64,000 nucleotides of DNA from Pterobdella sp. o SKG-2022 (Eukaryota; Annelida; Clitellata; Hirudinida; Piscicolidae). Shown here piece after piece: positions 25,100 to 35,914 of the stretch; position 1 is the stretch's first letter, and every line of letters begins with the position of its first letter. The stretch covers positions 20,710,283 to 20,774,282 of the forward strand of contig OZ038321.1 of the NCBI GenBank assembly GCA_964035795.1, written 5' to 3'. The position numbers were made by a program, and so were the translations under genes. The notes beneath the pieces are model-generated. The model was not told the DNA's origin. It saw only the letters and a list, made by a program, of their open reading frames with translations, and ran no database searches.

Positions 25100-25965
25100 A
25101 CACAAAACATAGTGGTTGCTGGTCTTTGAGGGAAATAACAAAATATATAATACTTTAAAAAAAAGACCCCATAAACCTCACTTTTATTGAAGACTGAAAA
25201 CCCCATAAAAACTGGCTTTTCTTTAAAGAAACGATGTGTTGAGCCATTTGAAACCTTACAGTTTGTTGTTAAATAGCGTCCACACTGATCATTTTCTGAA
25301 TCAAGTGATAGCACTAACTGACGACGGTGAAGTATATATGTGGAGGAATAAATGAAAAAGCAAGCAGAACTCAAAGCACCAGGTTTTGTGATGCTGTGAT
25401 GAGTGCTTGCTGTATATTGCCATTTCATTTGGCTATAAAAAAAAAACTTGTGAATCTTAAAGAAGTTATATTTGAAGGAATTGATGCTGAAGTACCAGTT
25501 GCAAGGGCTGGTTTTCCAGGAGTTATCATAAATAAGTTGTCCCTTGGAAAACTCCATTTTTTTGCTATCTATTAAAGGTACATACGTTGGTTTAAATCTA
25601 TTATTTGTTTCATCGTCATCTCTAGTGTTTAGTGTCATTATTTTCCCAATGGTAGATTTGAGTTTTAGAAAGTTTTGAAAATTCTTTCAATATTGAAATG
25701 ATCAAAATATTCGGATGTGGAAAAATGCCAAGTTCCACGTTGCTGACAATATATTTGGAGCTATTCAATTGAACTATATGTTATTATTTCAAAAAATTTT
25801 ATGAAAAATTTAAATTTTTTCAAAAATTAATAAAACTTGTTGAAGACATCAAAGGATATCGTGGTGACGTTAGTGGAAGGTTATCTTGATGTGACAGGAG
25901 TTGTGGCTGCCAATAACTACTGCCCTTTCATCATCCTTCGTGCTGGTTTGTTTGACTGGCGTTAA
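25100..25965 (+). pseudogene. Decayed coding fragments, possibly RCC1-repeat-like
   Basis: A frame around 25265-25350 reads VHTDHFLNQVIALTDDGEVY followed by MWRNK and a stop. The pattern of hydrophobics, ALTDDGEVYMW, is typical of one blade of an RCC1 propeller. A second exon-like block at about 25851-25961 with AG and GT edges reads GYLDVTGVVAANNYCPFIIL. Between them (25450-25560) there is a coding-like patch in another frame (LKEVIFEGIDAEVPVARAGF). Stops and frame changes prevent a single model. The RCC1 assignment is a guess from a short motif. A longer open frame on the opposite strand (25081-25638) shows no protein-like pattern. Confidence 0.25.
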
Positions 25966-26193
25966 ATTAATTGAATCGTTTTATTATTTGATATCGTCAA
26001 ACATCTAGTTGCCAAACTTTTGTCTCGTGATGTTTGGGGCAGCCTTTTGAGCGTATTTTTATCTGCACCTCACTAGCTTTTTTACCTAGTTGTGGGTTGT
26101 ACATCTTTATGCTTCTGTTTTGATGATCTCATACTTATTAAATAATTTACTATTCACTTTTTATTGTCTAGTGCCATTGTTTCCAGCTCATTC

Positions 26194-26400
<207 letters not shown>

Positions 26401-26479
26401 CCATCAGTCGACTTTCAAATTTTGTCTCCATAAGTATTTGTCTTTTTTTCAAAGGTTTCAAGTCATGGCCTTTTGGCTT

Positions 26480-27730
26480 ATCAATCAATCAATCAAATCC
26501 TTTTCATAGCCCGTTTTCCTTTACCAAGGGTTGGGCTTTTAAAAGTTCTATCTCAAAGTCGGCCTTTTCATTCAGAGCGATCGAGTGGATCCGCACAAAC
26601 CATGTCTAGCTTTCTTTTATCATTCAATATGAGCTCATTCCAAGTCTTTTTGGGCCTACCAGGCTTCTTGCAAATAGCTAAATCCAACGTTCGCACCTGA
26701 GAAATCCAACCCACGCTACGCTCTACATGTCCAAACTACCTCATCCTGCTTGTATGAAGAACTACCTCAACATCCTGAATGCCAAGTTTTGAAAGGAGTG
26801 AGTGAGAGCAAACGTTATCATTCGTTTTGATGTTGCACATCCAGCGAATCATGGCAAGGTCATTTCGTCTAAGGCGGTTCAATGTGGAAACTGTTACAGG
26901 CCATGTTTCAGCAGCATGTAACATAGCTCTTCTAACGCAAGTTGAATAGACACGGTCTCTGGTCAATAATGATAAATGACGATTAACAAGGAGTGAAAGA
27001 AGTTGGCGAAATTTAGCCCAGACACACAACGTTTTATTGAAGCAAGCTCACATCCACCATCTGCAGATAACATATCCCCAAGATATCAGAACTCTGGGAC
27101 AACTTCTAGTTTTTCATCACCAATCATCACTTTCTTTACTAACCTCCCATCAACAGACTGTGCTGTACCAAGGCAACGAGCGTATCGGAAGTTAAGATCC
27201 GAAGTTAGAGGGCCTTTTATGCCGCTGCATTCCTTGTGTAACCATTGCCTGCAGCCTCCACACTGAATAACATTTCTACCCACACCTGCTTGGCATACAC
27301 CACAAGGATACTTCCCAGATTTTCTCAACACCTCAAGGTTCGAACCAGAAACCATTAGCTTTGTCTTACCCATATTCACCCTCAACCCCTTTTTCTCCAT
27401 TTCCGATCTCCATGTTCTCAACTTCGCTTATAGTTCATCCATGGGCTGAGCACTTACCATTAAGTCGTCAGGATACAAGATCTCCCAAGGGCAACCTGTA
27501 CGAAAGTCCATAGATAAAGCTTCCAGCACAATAACAAAAAGTAATGGACTAAGAAGAGAACCTTGATGGACACCTACCCGAACATCAAACGAGTTGCTAT
27601 TATCATCACCAACTCTTTCCCTACTTCTCACTTCTTTGTACATTGATTGTACAATTCTCACAAGCCATTCATCAATTTTCAATTTTCGCATACTCCACCA
27701 AATCACTTCTCGTGGCACTCTGTCAAAGGC
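26480..27730 (-). mobile_element. Degenerate non-LTR retrotransposon, reverse transcriptase 3' half
   Basis: Reading leftwards from about 27720 the sequence encodes reverse transcriptase blocks (VGVHQGSLLSPLLFVIVLEA, then the catalytic box as YPDD where YADD is expected). Next comes a zinc-knuckle region (CGVCQAG, QCGGCRQWLHKEC, a PHD-like C-x2-C spacing) and the C-terminal MLHAAETWPVTV and [20 protein letters not shown] blocks. Frame breaks divide it into at least three pieces (27428-27718, 27086-27421, 26736-27029). The 3' end is a repeated tcaatcaatcaatc on the plus strand, a TTGA tail as in the copy at 8800-9268. The damaged catalytic box and frame breaks indicate a dead copy. The clade (RTE- or CR1-like) is not settled. 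Confidence 0.88.
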
Positions 27731-29616
27731 TTAGACTTTGGGAACTTGATGAATAGTTTAAAATCAATCGAATTTTGAATTCTACCATTGTAAAAATAGA
27801 AAAGAAGGTTGGAGAAAAAATTCTCACCTTCAAAATTTATTCACGAAACTAAAATATTATTTTTATCTAACAACATTGTATATTCATAGAAAGATTTTTT
27901 CAATTTTTAAATGGAATTACTTATATAATCAAGATCATTTACTTTTTACTTTCTTAGTTTTTTTTACTACAAAATGCCTATCTTTTATTAAATTTGTCTT
28001 TTTATAATTTTTACCAATACATTACATTACTTCGTATAGTTGAAAACGTTAAATATAAAACGAAACAAAAAAATCTATACCAACAACATATATAATAATA
28101 TTTAAATAAATTTTATTTAAAATTTTTTTAGTTTTTAAATTTAAAAAACACTTTAAATTGAATGTTTCTCTCAGTAAAGTGATGGGTTACAGCACAAGTG
28201 CTTGTATTGAAATTTATAAATGTTTAATCAAAGTTGAATTTGTAGAAGTTTAAGAAAGAATCAATGAGACATCTGAATAGAATCGGTGTAATTTGCAGTC
28301 AAAACGGTTTTATAACAAAGTGTAATGAAAATTGATTATTATGGAACCGAAAATATTAATATGATTAAATAATGCTGGAAAAATATGAAAAATACATTTT
28401 TTGGCGTAAATTGAAATTGAATAATGATTTGATAACAAGTTGAGAAAAGAGTGACGTCCAGGCAACGGTAGAAAATTTTAAAAAGTTTATAAGACTATAA
28501 ATAATGAGATAAACAAAATGAATTTATATAGCGCCAAATTTGAAACCGATAGTTATAAAAGTCTAGAAAATCTTTATACTTGTGCAACAGTGCAATAAGC
28601 ATAATATAAGATCAAACTATCTTTGAAAATATACTTACCAGCTGAAAGTCTTGTCATGAATAAAAAGTCGTAGAGTAATAATAAGAAATTTTTTCGAATT
28701 TTTCACACTGAACGGCAAGAAAAAGTATTGCCATTAGATGGTTTGAGACTGTAAAAGTTATTTAAATGCTTAAATAGAAAATATTGTCATCGCATAATTA
28801 TAATAAATGATTGAATTTTTTCATGAAGAGCATTTGACAGTATCAATTTTTCAAACGTATTTAAAAATAGAACTTTTGAAAGCGCCATTCGGGTGTAAAT
28901 AAAAAATTGTTATAATTAGCACAATTACCCTCACAAAACAATTGATTTTTGCCGTACAAAACGATTCAATAAAAAAATAAATAGCAATGAAAAATAAAAA
29001 TTTATTAACAATGTGTTGAATGGACACAAAAAACTTTAATGAATAAAGAACTAGATGAAGTGCCAAGCAATAGAGATGTTGGTGGAAACTGTATACAACT
29101 TTTCAATACCGGTTTTAATGAAAATCATTGACAAAAAAATACAATTTCGAATGTTTAAATTGAAATTAAAATTACATATGAAAAATAATGAAACTGTAAA
29201 AAATTGACGATGATTTTTTCAGTTTGACTAAAAATTCTAAAAAAATGAAAATAAAAAATCAATGTTAAAGCATGAAAATAAACGAAAAGTCGACTCCGGT
29301 TTGGCATAACAAACATTATCAACACAGAAGTAATACTCAGACTCAAACCTTAGACTTAAAAGTCGTGAAGAATTGCAGCTGTGAAGTGTTTATGTTCGAC
29401 TAAATCTAGCCTTACTTTACCTATTTTCCACGGGATTTACATACATATTTACACAGATGGGAGTGAAAAAATCATTGAATGGTGAATCACAAGAGATATA
29501 TTAACTATTAGTTCTCATAAAAATTATCAGTTTCATTATTGATATTAAGACAATAAATTTTAACTATAAAAGCCTATAACCATATGAAAACATAATCAAA
29601 TTGCCATGAATCCTGA
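27731..29616. other. Intergenic AT-rich stretch
   Basis: No coding homology, RNA gene or repeat of the families above was recognised in these 1.9 kb. It separates the LINE from the 3' end of the DLG-like gene and probably contains that gene's 3' untranslated region at its right edge. Confidence 0.4.
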
Positions 29617-32005
29617 TCATAGCGGCGCAGCATGATTGGCCACCCACACACAAGGCTCGGTCGAGTGCTTCTTAAGCGCCTCTTCCACGCCCAACACCAG
29701 GTCCTCCTGGTTGCATCCCACCACTATGGCTGTCAAGATGGGTTTTTGTAGTTGTAACTGGTGATACTGATCCTTATATGTTTGTAACTGGTGAATAATA
29801 ATCTTTATACAATCATAATTGATCAATTTAAAGATTTATAACTGGTTCATTAGCTACGTTTTATAGTGTGAGCGATTCAATAGTGATTTTTTAAGCTTAT
29901 TTTGTATGTCAAGCTGACCAAAGGTTCATCGTCATTCATTTGAGTGAAGATTTATCTTCTAGGGGTTATTTATGACTATATTCTCATTTTGATGTAAATT
30001 ATCAAGTGATATTTATTAGATGTCAATAAAATATATCTTTGAATTTTTGAATTCCTTTTTGAGCTAATCGAAATATCATTAATAAATAATAGTAAAAAAT
30101 TCAGGATTATATAAAATTACTTGATCAATGAAATCAACTAACCAGAGAAGAGACTTCCGAACTGCTTTTCCATTTTAATTAACTTTTCAAAAGCCATCCT
30201 TGCTTGCTCATACGTCAGCATTCTATTGCATTCCCTGTCAAACGTTCTCCAAATATATTCATCAAGTAAAAACACTTAGATTTGAAGATAGAAACTAAAA
30301 ACAAAGTGGATTATAAGTCATATTAAACCAGACAGCTTGTAATTTGATGTTAAATTATCAAGCGGCACTTGTTTTGTATCCTCTATAAATTATGAGACAA
30401 ATATTGCTTTCCCATATGTTGATTCATATTATAAATACTATTCCTGAAAATTCTCAATTTTATAGTTATTAAAAAGCAATTTGAGGCGTTGAAGACAGAC
30501 CTGCATTGATACCGTGTTTTAAATAAATGAGACATTTGAAAATAATTTAACTAATTCCTAAGTTTCATTGCAAAATTTATAAAAACCTTGAACAGATTTA
30601 TTAAAAATTGTTAAATTTTACAGATTTCATTAAAAAACTTACTAATATCCACAGTGTCTCTCATATTTGATCTATAAAAATTCTGTTTATAAGCCCACAT
30701 CCTGGCTTCAAACTTGCATAACAACATCGATTAAAAAGAAAAATTATATAATGTACCACAAGATCATTTTATAGAAATCATATCAACCTCCACACTACCG
30801 TACACTGCACCCATCACATCTACCTACACCTGGTCACACTTCATCCCACCGCATCACATCGAACCACTCACTACATCACACCATCACCAGATACAATAAA
30901 CTGCATACATCCCACACCACAAAACCATTAAAATACCATCAGCAAAAACCCATAAAAACAAAACATCCCTACAAATACCACACCAAACGCTTGCCTCACA
31001 TACATGATGGTCTCAATGGACTTGGGCTTGGCGAAGATAGAGATTGCGTGGATATTTGCATCTTTCAGCCGCTCCACCGCGTGCCCACTCACGTCGAGTA
31101 AACAGTGTTTACCCTAGCGATGTTGTTTCAATCATTAAGCTTATAATTCTTTCTAAGTTTAAGCTTATATTCTTCTTAAGAGTCTTAGTCGCGTCTTAGC
31201 AATGTAAAAATGGAAATTATTATGTTGTTACTAATAATAATAATATTAATAGTAGTAGTATTAGTAGTAGTGGTAGCTGATTATTAAAAGTTATATTTGG
31301 AAAAAACAGCAAAAAAAGTTAAAAATTTTATACACAATAAATTTTTCATTTTCGATCGTAGTTATTGAATCTTAAGCCTATGTATTGATATTGTAGTCTT
31401 ATAACGTATCACTGAAAGCTCTGTACATACTTTTCAAGTGATCAAAATTTTTTTTTGTTGATTTATTTGCGTGATAATCTGACAAAATTTGCCGTGTAAA
31501 TTTAATTTTAAAATTAAATTAAAAGTATTTTTTCAGGTTTAAATAATATATATAAACATAACGATGAAATCTCAGAGTCAAATAGTAACAATTGAAAAAG
31601 ACGATGGGTTAAAAGCCTTTTTTTATAATCAGTGAACGTTTTAAGTGATATTATCAAGAAGTGAGTTTGTTTTTTCAGTATTAAAAAGTTGTGTGATGTT
31701 TATGTTAATGAAATGTTTGTGTCTACGTGATTTTGAGAAAAAAGATTACATTTTTATTGTTTTTATCTCTATTAAAAATCATTTTATTGCTATTTTATTT
31801 TTAACCACTATTTTTTTTATTCATAGTGTTATTATTACTATTATTATTATTTTTTATTTTTAATTACTCCTATCATGATCATTATCATCGTCCACCAACC
31901 CTGTAAGCCACTTCTTTCACTGCCTCTGTGGATGTGCCATAAAGATGGCCATTGTATTCACCAGCCTCTATAAACACGTTTTTCCTGCGCGGTTTGATGC
32001 AGGGG

Positions 32006-32079
<74 letters not shown>

Positions 32080-35000
32080 TTCTTTGTATAGACTCGTAAA
32101 TATGCATATAAGTATCATCATCATCATCATCACGGTTTAACGACCCTTTTCATGCTAGTAAGCGTTGAACACGTATACACGCTGAAACTACTTTTTTTAG
32201 ATCGACTTTCAGTCACCCCCATATTGGGGTTCCGTTAGCTCAACAGATGTTTCACAGGGTGCTACTCCTTGTGTATATATTTGTTGGCCTGCGCTGAATT
32301 GAACCCGGTTACTTTAGATAACTGGCCTAACACTCTACCAGCTGAGCTATGCAGGCCGATAAAACTATTTAAACACATATAATTTATAATAATGTTTTGT
32401 TGCTGAAATGAATAAAAATCGAAAAAAAGCTTAAATGTAATAAAGCTGATTAAAAGCTCGAAATGAAATTTAAAAAATTGACAGGCATTTTCTTTAAATC
32501 GAAAACCATTAACTATGAATGACTCATGCTTTTTACAAACATAAAACACAATCAAAACAAAATCATCCAACTAATGTAATGCGGTATTTATAAAGCGCTT
32601 TTCCTTATAGATCAAAGCGCTTGCTACAAATTTAATGTAGCGAAAACGCACTGTGGAACAGGTGCTAATTGTCGGCCCACGCGGGATCGAGCCCGGTAAT
32701 TTTAGATAATTAGTCTTATGCTCAACCATTGAGCTATAAGGGCCGAAAATATAATATAAAATAAAAAATACTAACATTAATATCAAAAATATACAAACTT
32801 CTATAAATAAGACACTGAAAATGGTACATGATACATATACTGTAAATAACTCAAACCTCATATCTTGCTCCATCTTGCTTCGAGAGTGCACAAAGAAGTA
32901 GTCCCTGCCATCCACTTCTCCCTCTTTCGGTGGTCTTGTGGTGTCTGCAAAATTTTAACTATTCAATGTGTTTAATAGATAGTTGGCTGGTGCAATTGGG
33001 GGTTTCACAGAGCACAACACTAAGGTGAAAATTATTGTTGACAACATCGCTAATATTATATTTCATTTTGTCTATTTTTAAGAATAACTATATTCAAATA
33101 CATCTTTATTTTATTAAAATTTTCTGAGCAATGGTCTGAAAAAATTTTGCTCAACTTTATCAAAAAACACCTTAGACCTAAAGTAATAAGCAATTAACCA
33201 ACTAACTAATATTACTAAATTTAGGTCTAATCTTAGAGTGAAGGAAACAAAGACTTTAATCAAGCAACAAGAAGGATGACAAAACATACGAGGCACGCAA
33301 GTTTCAAAGACAGAAGGGTGGTTGTTAATGAGAGAATCGCCTAGAACATCCTTCAACAGACCCAGTAGTACAACTGGTCGCCTGTAGTTTACTGGGGGTA
33401 GGTGCGTTGATGTTTGTAATTGTTTGATGAGTGGCATTTAATTGATTGACATTTATATGGATAGATAAACAGATATATACATAAAATATGAGCAATAGAA
33501 CGGTATATACATAAAATATAATCAATAAAATGCTAAAAAAACAGCTAGGTTCATATAAATCATAATTTTTATTTTGGTGTCTGGAAGGCTATTTATGAAT
33601 CATACTAGCTATTTATGAATGAAGAAATATCACAATAGTGCACTTACTGTTTTCTTTGACGACAATTTCATAAGAGTGGATTGGATTTTCAGAGGCTGAA
33701 GAGTTTGCTGTGAATATTAAGTTTGAAATTTATTATTGAAACACTCAAACAAAACCATTAAATTTTCTCAAAGTAGTAGTAGTATTAGCATCATTTCATT
33801 ATAATCAGCATCTTTCCCTGAGAAAAGAAATAATGAACTAACTTGTAGGCACATCCATTTCTAAAGCATTCTCGCTCTTGCTATGTTCTCGAGATCTGCT
33901 AAAATGCAAGCGACGTCCAAAAAAATATTTTTTCTTTTTACCACCCAAAGTCTGAAAATGGAAATGACAATATATAACTAAAATGAATGAATAAAAAATA
34001 TAATTATGCTAAAAACTTAGAATTCTATGAGCAATGTTCTATGATAAATGTTTATAATTTGGAATATGAGAGATTAATTAATGATCTCAATTGAAATGGT
34101 ATGTAATTATCCTAATTGAGGGCATATGTAATGACACCAATTACCCCAGATGAGTCTGACTCCTTGCCAACAAATTTGACGTTTTTTGATTTGAACTTTT
34201 CTTTCTTCTCAACTCTAAATTAAATTTTTAAAAATATGTTCAGCATAACAATTGAAATTTTATAAAAATATATACAATATTTAGCTTGACAAAAACTTAT
34301 TTTTAAAAAATTTCAAATATTTATAAAATTATAGTTTTCAAACATTTCCTTGTTCGTAAATTAGTTTTAAACCAAAAAAAATATTAGACAAAAAAAACAA
34401 TCTAGACACTATTATAAAGCACTACTATCATATTAATTATCATTGTATTGATGTGCAACCTGCTTTTGCTGGGTACAATGCCAATCATCTCCATTTCTGC
34501 TGCAGGCCCCATCAACCTTTGTGCCTGCCACCACTCTTCATCACCTTCAAGTCCATTCGACATTATTTTAGTATTTGTATCCATCATCATTGCTCATCTT
34601 TATTTTAATGAATTTAATGATAGCTATTTTCATTATCAATTCAATAAGACAATAAAACTTTTTTTAAGCAGAACATACATTATAAAGTGATAATGAATGT
34701 TTTGCTTAAGATAGCTTTTTTGTTTAATGAACTTTCATGACTGGCTAGTACATTTATTTTTGGCTGACTAATATTAAAAAAATTATATACATTAAAACAA
34801 TCATGATTCAAAAGCTTGATGTAATGTAATGCAGTATTTATAAAGCGCTTTTTCTTATGGATCAAAACGCTTGCTACAAATTTAATGTAGCGAAAACACA
34901 CTGTGGATCTGGTGCTAATTGGCAGCCCACACAGGATCGAACCCAGTAACTTTTAGATAATTAGTCTAATGTTCAACCATTGAGCTATAGGGGCCGACAA

Positions 35001-35496
35001 TTGATAAGAAAATTAGTTGACAAAAGTGCTTTTCAAATTTTTTGATAAGTTCAGAAAACTTTCAACAAATTTTTATATATAGTAAAGTAGAATATATAAA
35101 TATTTGACAAAATATTTTATCTTTTCTTTATTCTTCACATAATAAAACTTTATAAAATAGAAAATATATTAAAAAATAAAATTATCATTCAGTAAGATTA
35201 TTGTTATTATTGATGTTCATATGACCAACCAGCATTGAGTATGTGTAGAACATCTCCATGTTGAAAAGACAGCCCCCTGCCTGGAACACTACCGTCCCTT
35301 GAGGCGTCAAAGTCAAACAGTGCCCTGTCGGATTGAAAATATTAGTTTAGATGTTGTTATATAGATAGTTACTTGTGCGTGTTGGTTTTGTTTTAGTTTA
35401 GAAGTGAGACTTTTTGTACCTTACAAAAAACGCTTTCTTTTGGGTTGTTTTTAGTGTTCCAGTTTTATAAGATACTATTGGAGCTTTATCTTCCAT
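29617..35496 (-). CDS. DLG-like membrane-associated guanylate kinase lacking PDZ domains (SH3-GK)
   Basis: MAGUK scaffold of the Discs-large type; relatives organise receptors and junctions under the membrane. Exons, 5' to 3': 35420-35496, 35230-35324, 34460-34544, 34145-34214, 33843-33951, 33648-33707, 33290-33391, 32857-32944, 31900-31984, 31004-31113, 30143-30234, 29617-29729. All join in phase to 361 aa. A linker ([20 protein letters not shown]) as in DLG leads into the SH3 (about 23-90: [31 protein letters not shown]). A basic HOOK region ([10 protein letters not shown]) follows, then the guanylate-kinase domain (about 167-355: [55 protein letters not shown] at the C-terminus). The P-loop is degenerate (GLLKD), as in DLG, so catalysis is unlikely. 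No PDZ domain is encoded. The frame is closed by TGA at 35551-35553 before the first Met, and the divergent MINDY gene starts 418 bases away. DLG proteins normally have three PDZs. Distant upstream exons cannot be excluded. Confidence 0.9.
30785..30995 (-). repeat. GT-rich simple tract at the start of DLG-like intron 10
   Basis: On the plus strand about 200 bases are C/A-rich with scattered cacatc and accac units; on the transcribed strand this is GU-rich. It begins just after the exon 10 donor (exon end 31004). Such tracts can bind splicing regulators, but here only composition and position are seen. Confidence 0.5.
32009..32078 (+). repeat. (TG)n microsatellite in DLG-like intron 8
   Basis: About 35 uninterrupted TG units on the plus strand, so (CA)n in the pre-mRNA of the DLG-like gene. 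It ends 25 bases before the acceptor of exon 9 (exon start 31984), in the place of the polypyrimidine tract. Confidence 0.95.
32116..32360 (-). mobile_element. tRNA-headed SINE with (GAT)n tail (second type)
   Basis: In reverse complement the head reads ggcctgcatagctcagctgg...gtaaccgggttcaattc, with good A- and B-box-like sequences. It is followed by a body with two short complementary runs (ccccaatatggggg) and a tail ggtcgttaaaccgtgatgatgatgatgatgat. The head is close to that of SINE copies A-C but body and tail differ, so it is a separate SINE type using a related tRNA head. The (GAT)n tail next to cgttaaac recalls mollusc SINEs. Confidence 0.75.
32576..32746 (-). mobile_element. tRNA-headed SINE, copy B (DLG-like intron 8)
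   Basis: Same family as copy A at 11870: in reverse complement cggcccttatagctcaatgg, B box gggctcgatccc, body caattagcacctgttccac and tail gcgctttataaataccgcat. It is sense relative to the DLG-like gene. Confidence 0.85.
34820..34999 (-). mobile_element. tRNA-headed SINE, copy C (DLG-like intron 2)
   Basis: Same head, body and tail order as copies A and B (plus strand: gcagtatttataaagcgctt ... tgagctataggggccgac). It lies between DLG-like exons 2 and 3. Confidence 0.85.
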
Positions 35497-35914
35497 CACG
35501 TCAACATTTTTATTCTTAATCAAATTAACTTTATTATGATTTTTTATGCATCAACACCTAAACTTATATTTTCAAATCAGCTGAAAAAAACTTTAAATAA
35601 TAATATTCAATAAAAATTTAAAAAATTTTTTTCAAAGAGCAAAATAACTTTTACAGAAAATCGTAGCTAAAATAAATAATGATATATCTATCTCTTCATG
35701 AGGGTAAAAGTGCAAAATGCTAAACTTTTTACAATAATTTTATTTTGGAAATTTAAAAAAAAATTATGAACAAAGTTTTAAAAAAATAAATTTAATTTTA
35801 AAAAGAAACCAATTAGCTTGGAGTTATGAAATTTTGTAGTTGTTTATTTTCGCTTTTGTTAGAATTGAACTTATAAAAATACTTTCAAACAAAATTTTGT
35901 CGATATATTACATT
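35497..35914. promoter_or_regulatory. Divergent intergenic region DLG-like / MINDY
   Basis: 418 bases between the two start codons, holding both 5' untranslated regions and presumably a shared or back-to-back promoter. AT-rich; no specific element recognised. Confidence 0.5.

Noticed and set aside
25081..25638. 185-codon open frame on the minus strand
   Set aside because: The longest chance-looking frame of the window: no domain pattern, no splice context, and it overlaps more protein-like patches on the other strand.
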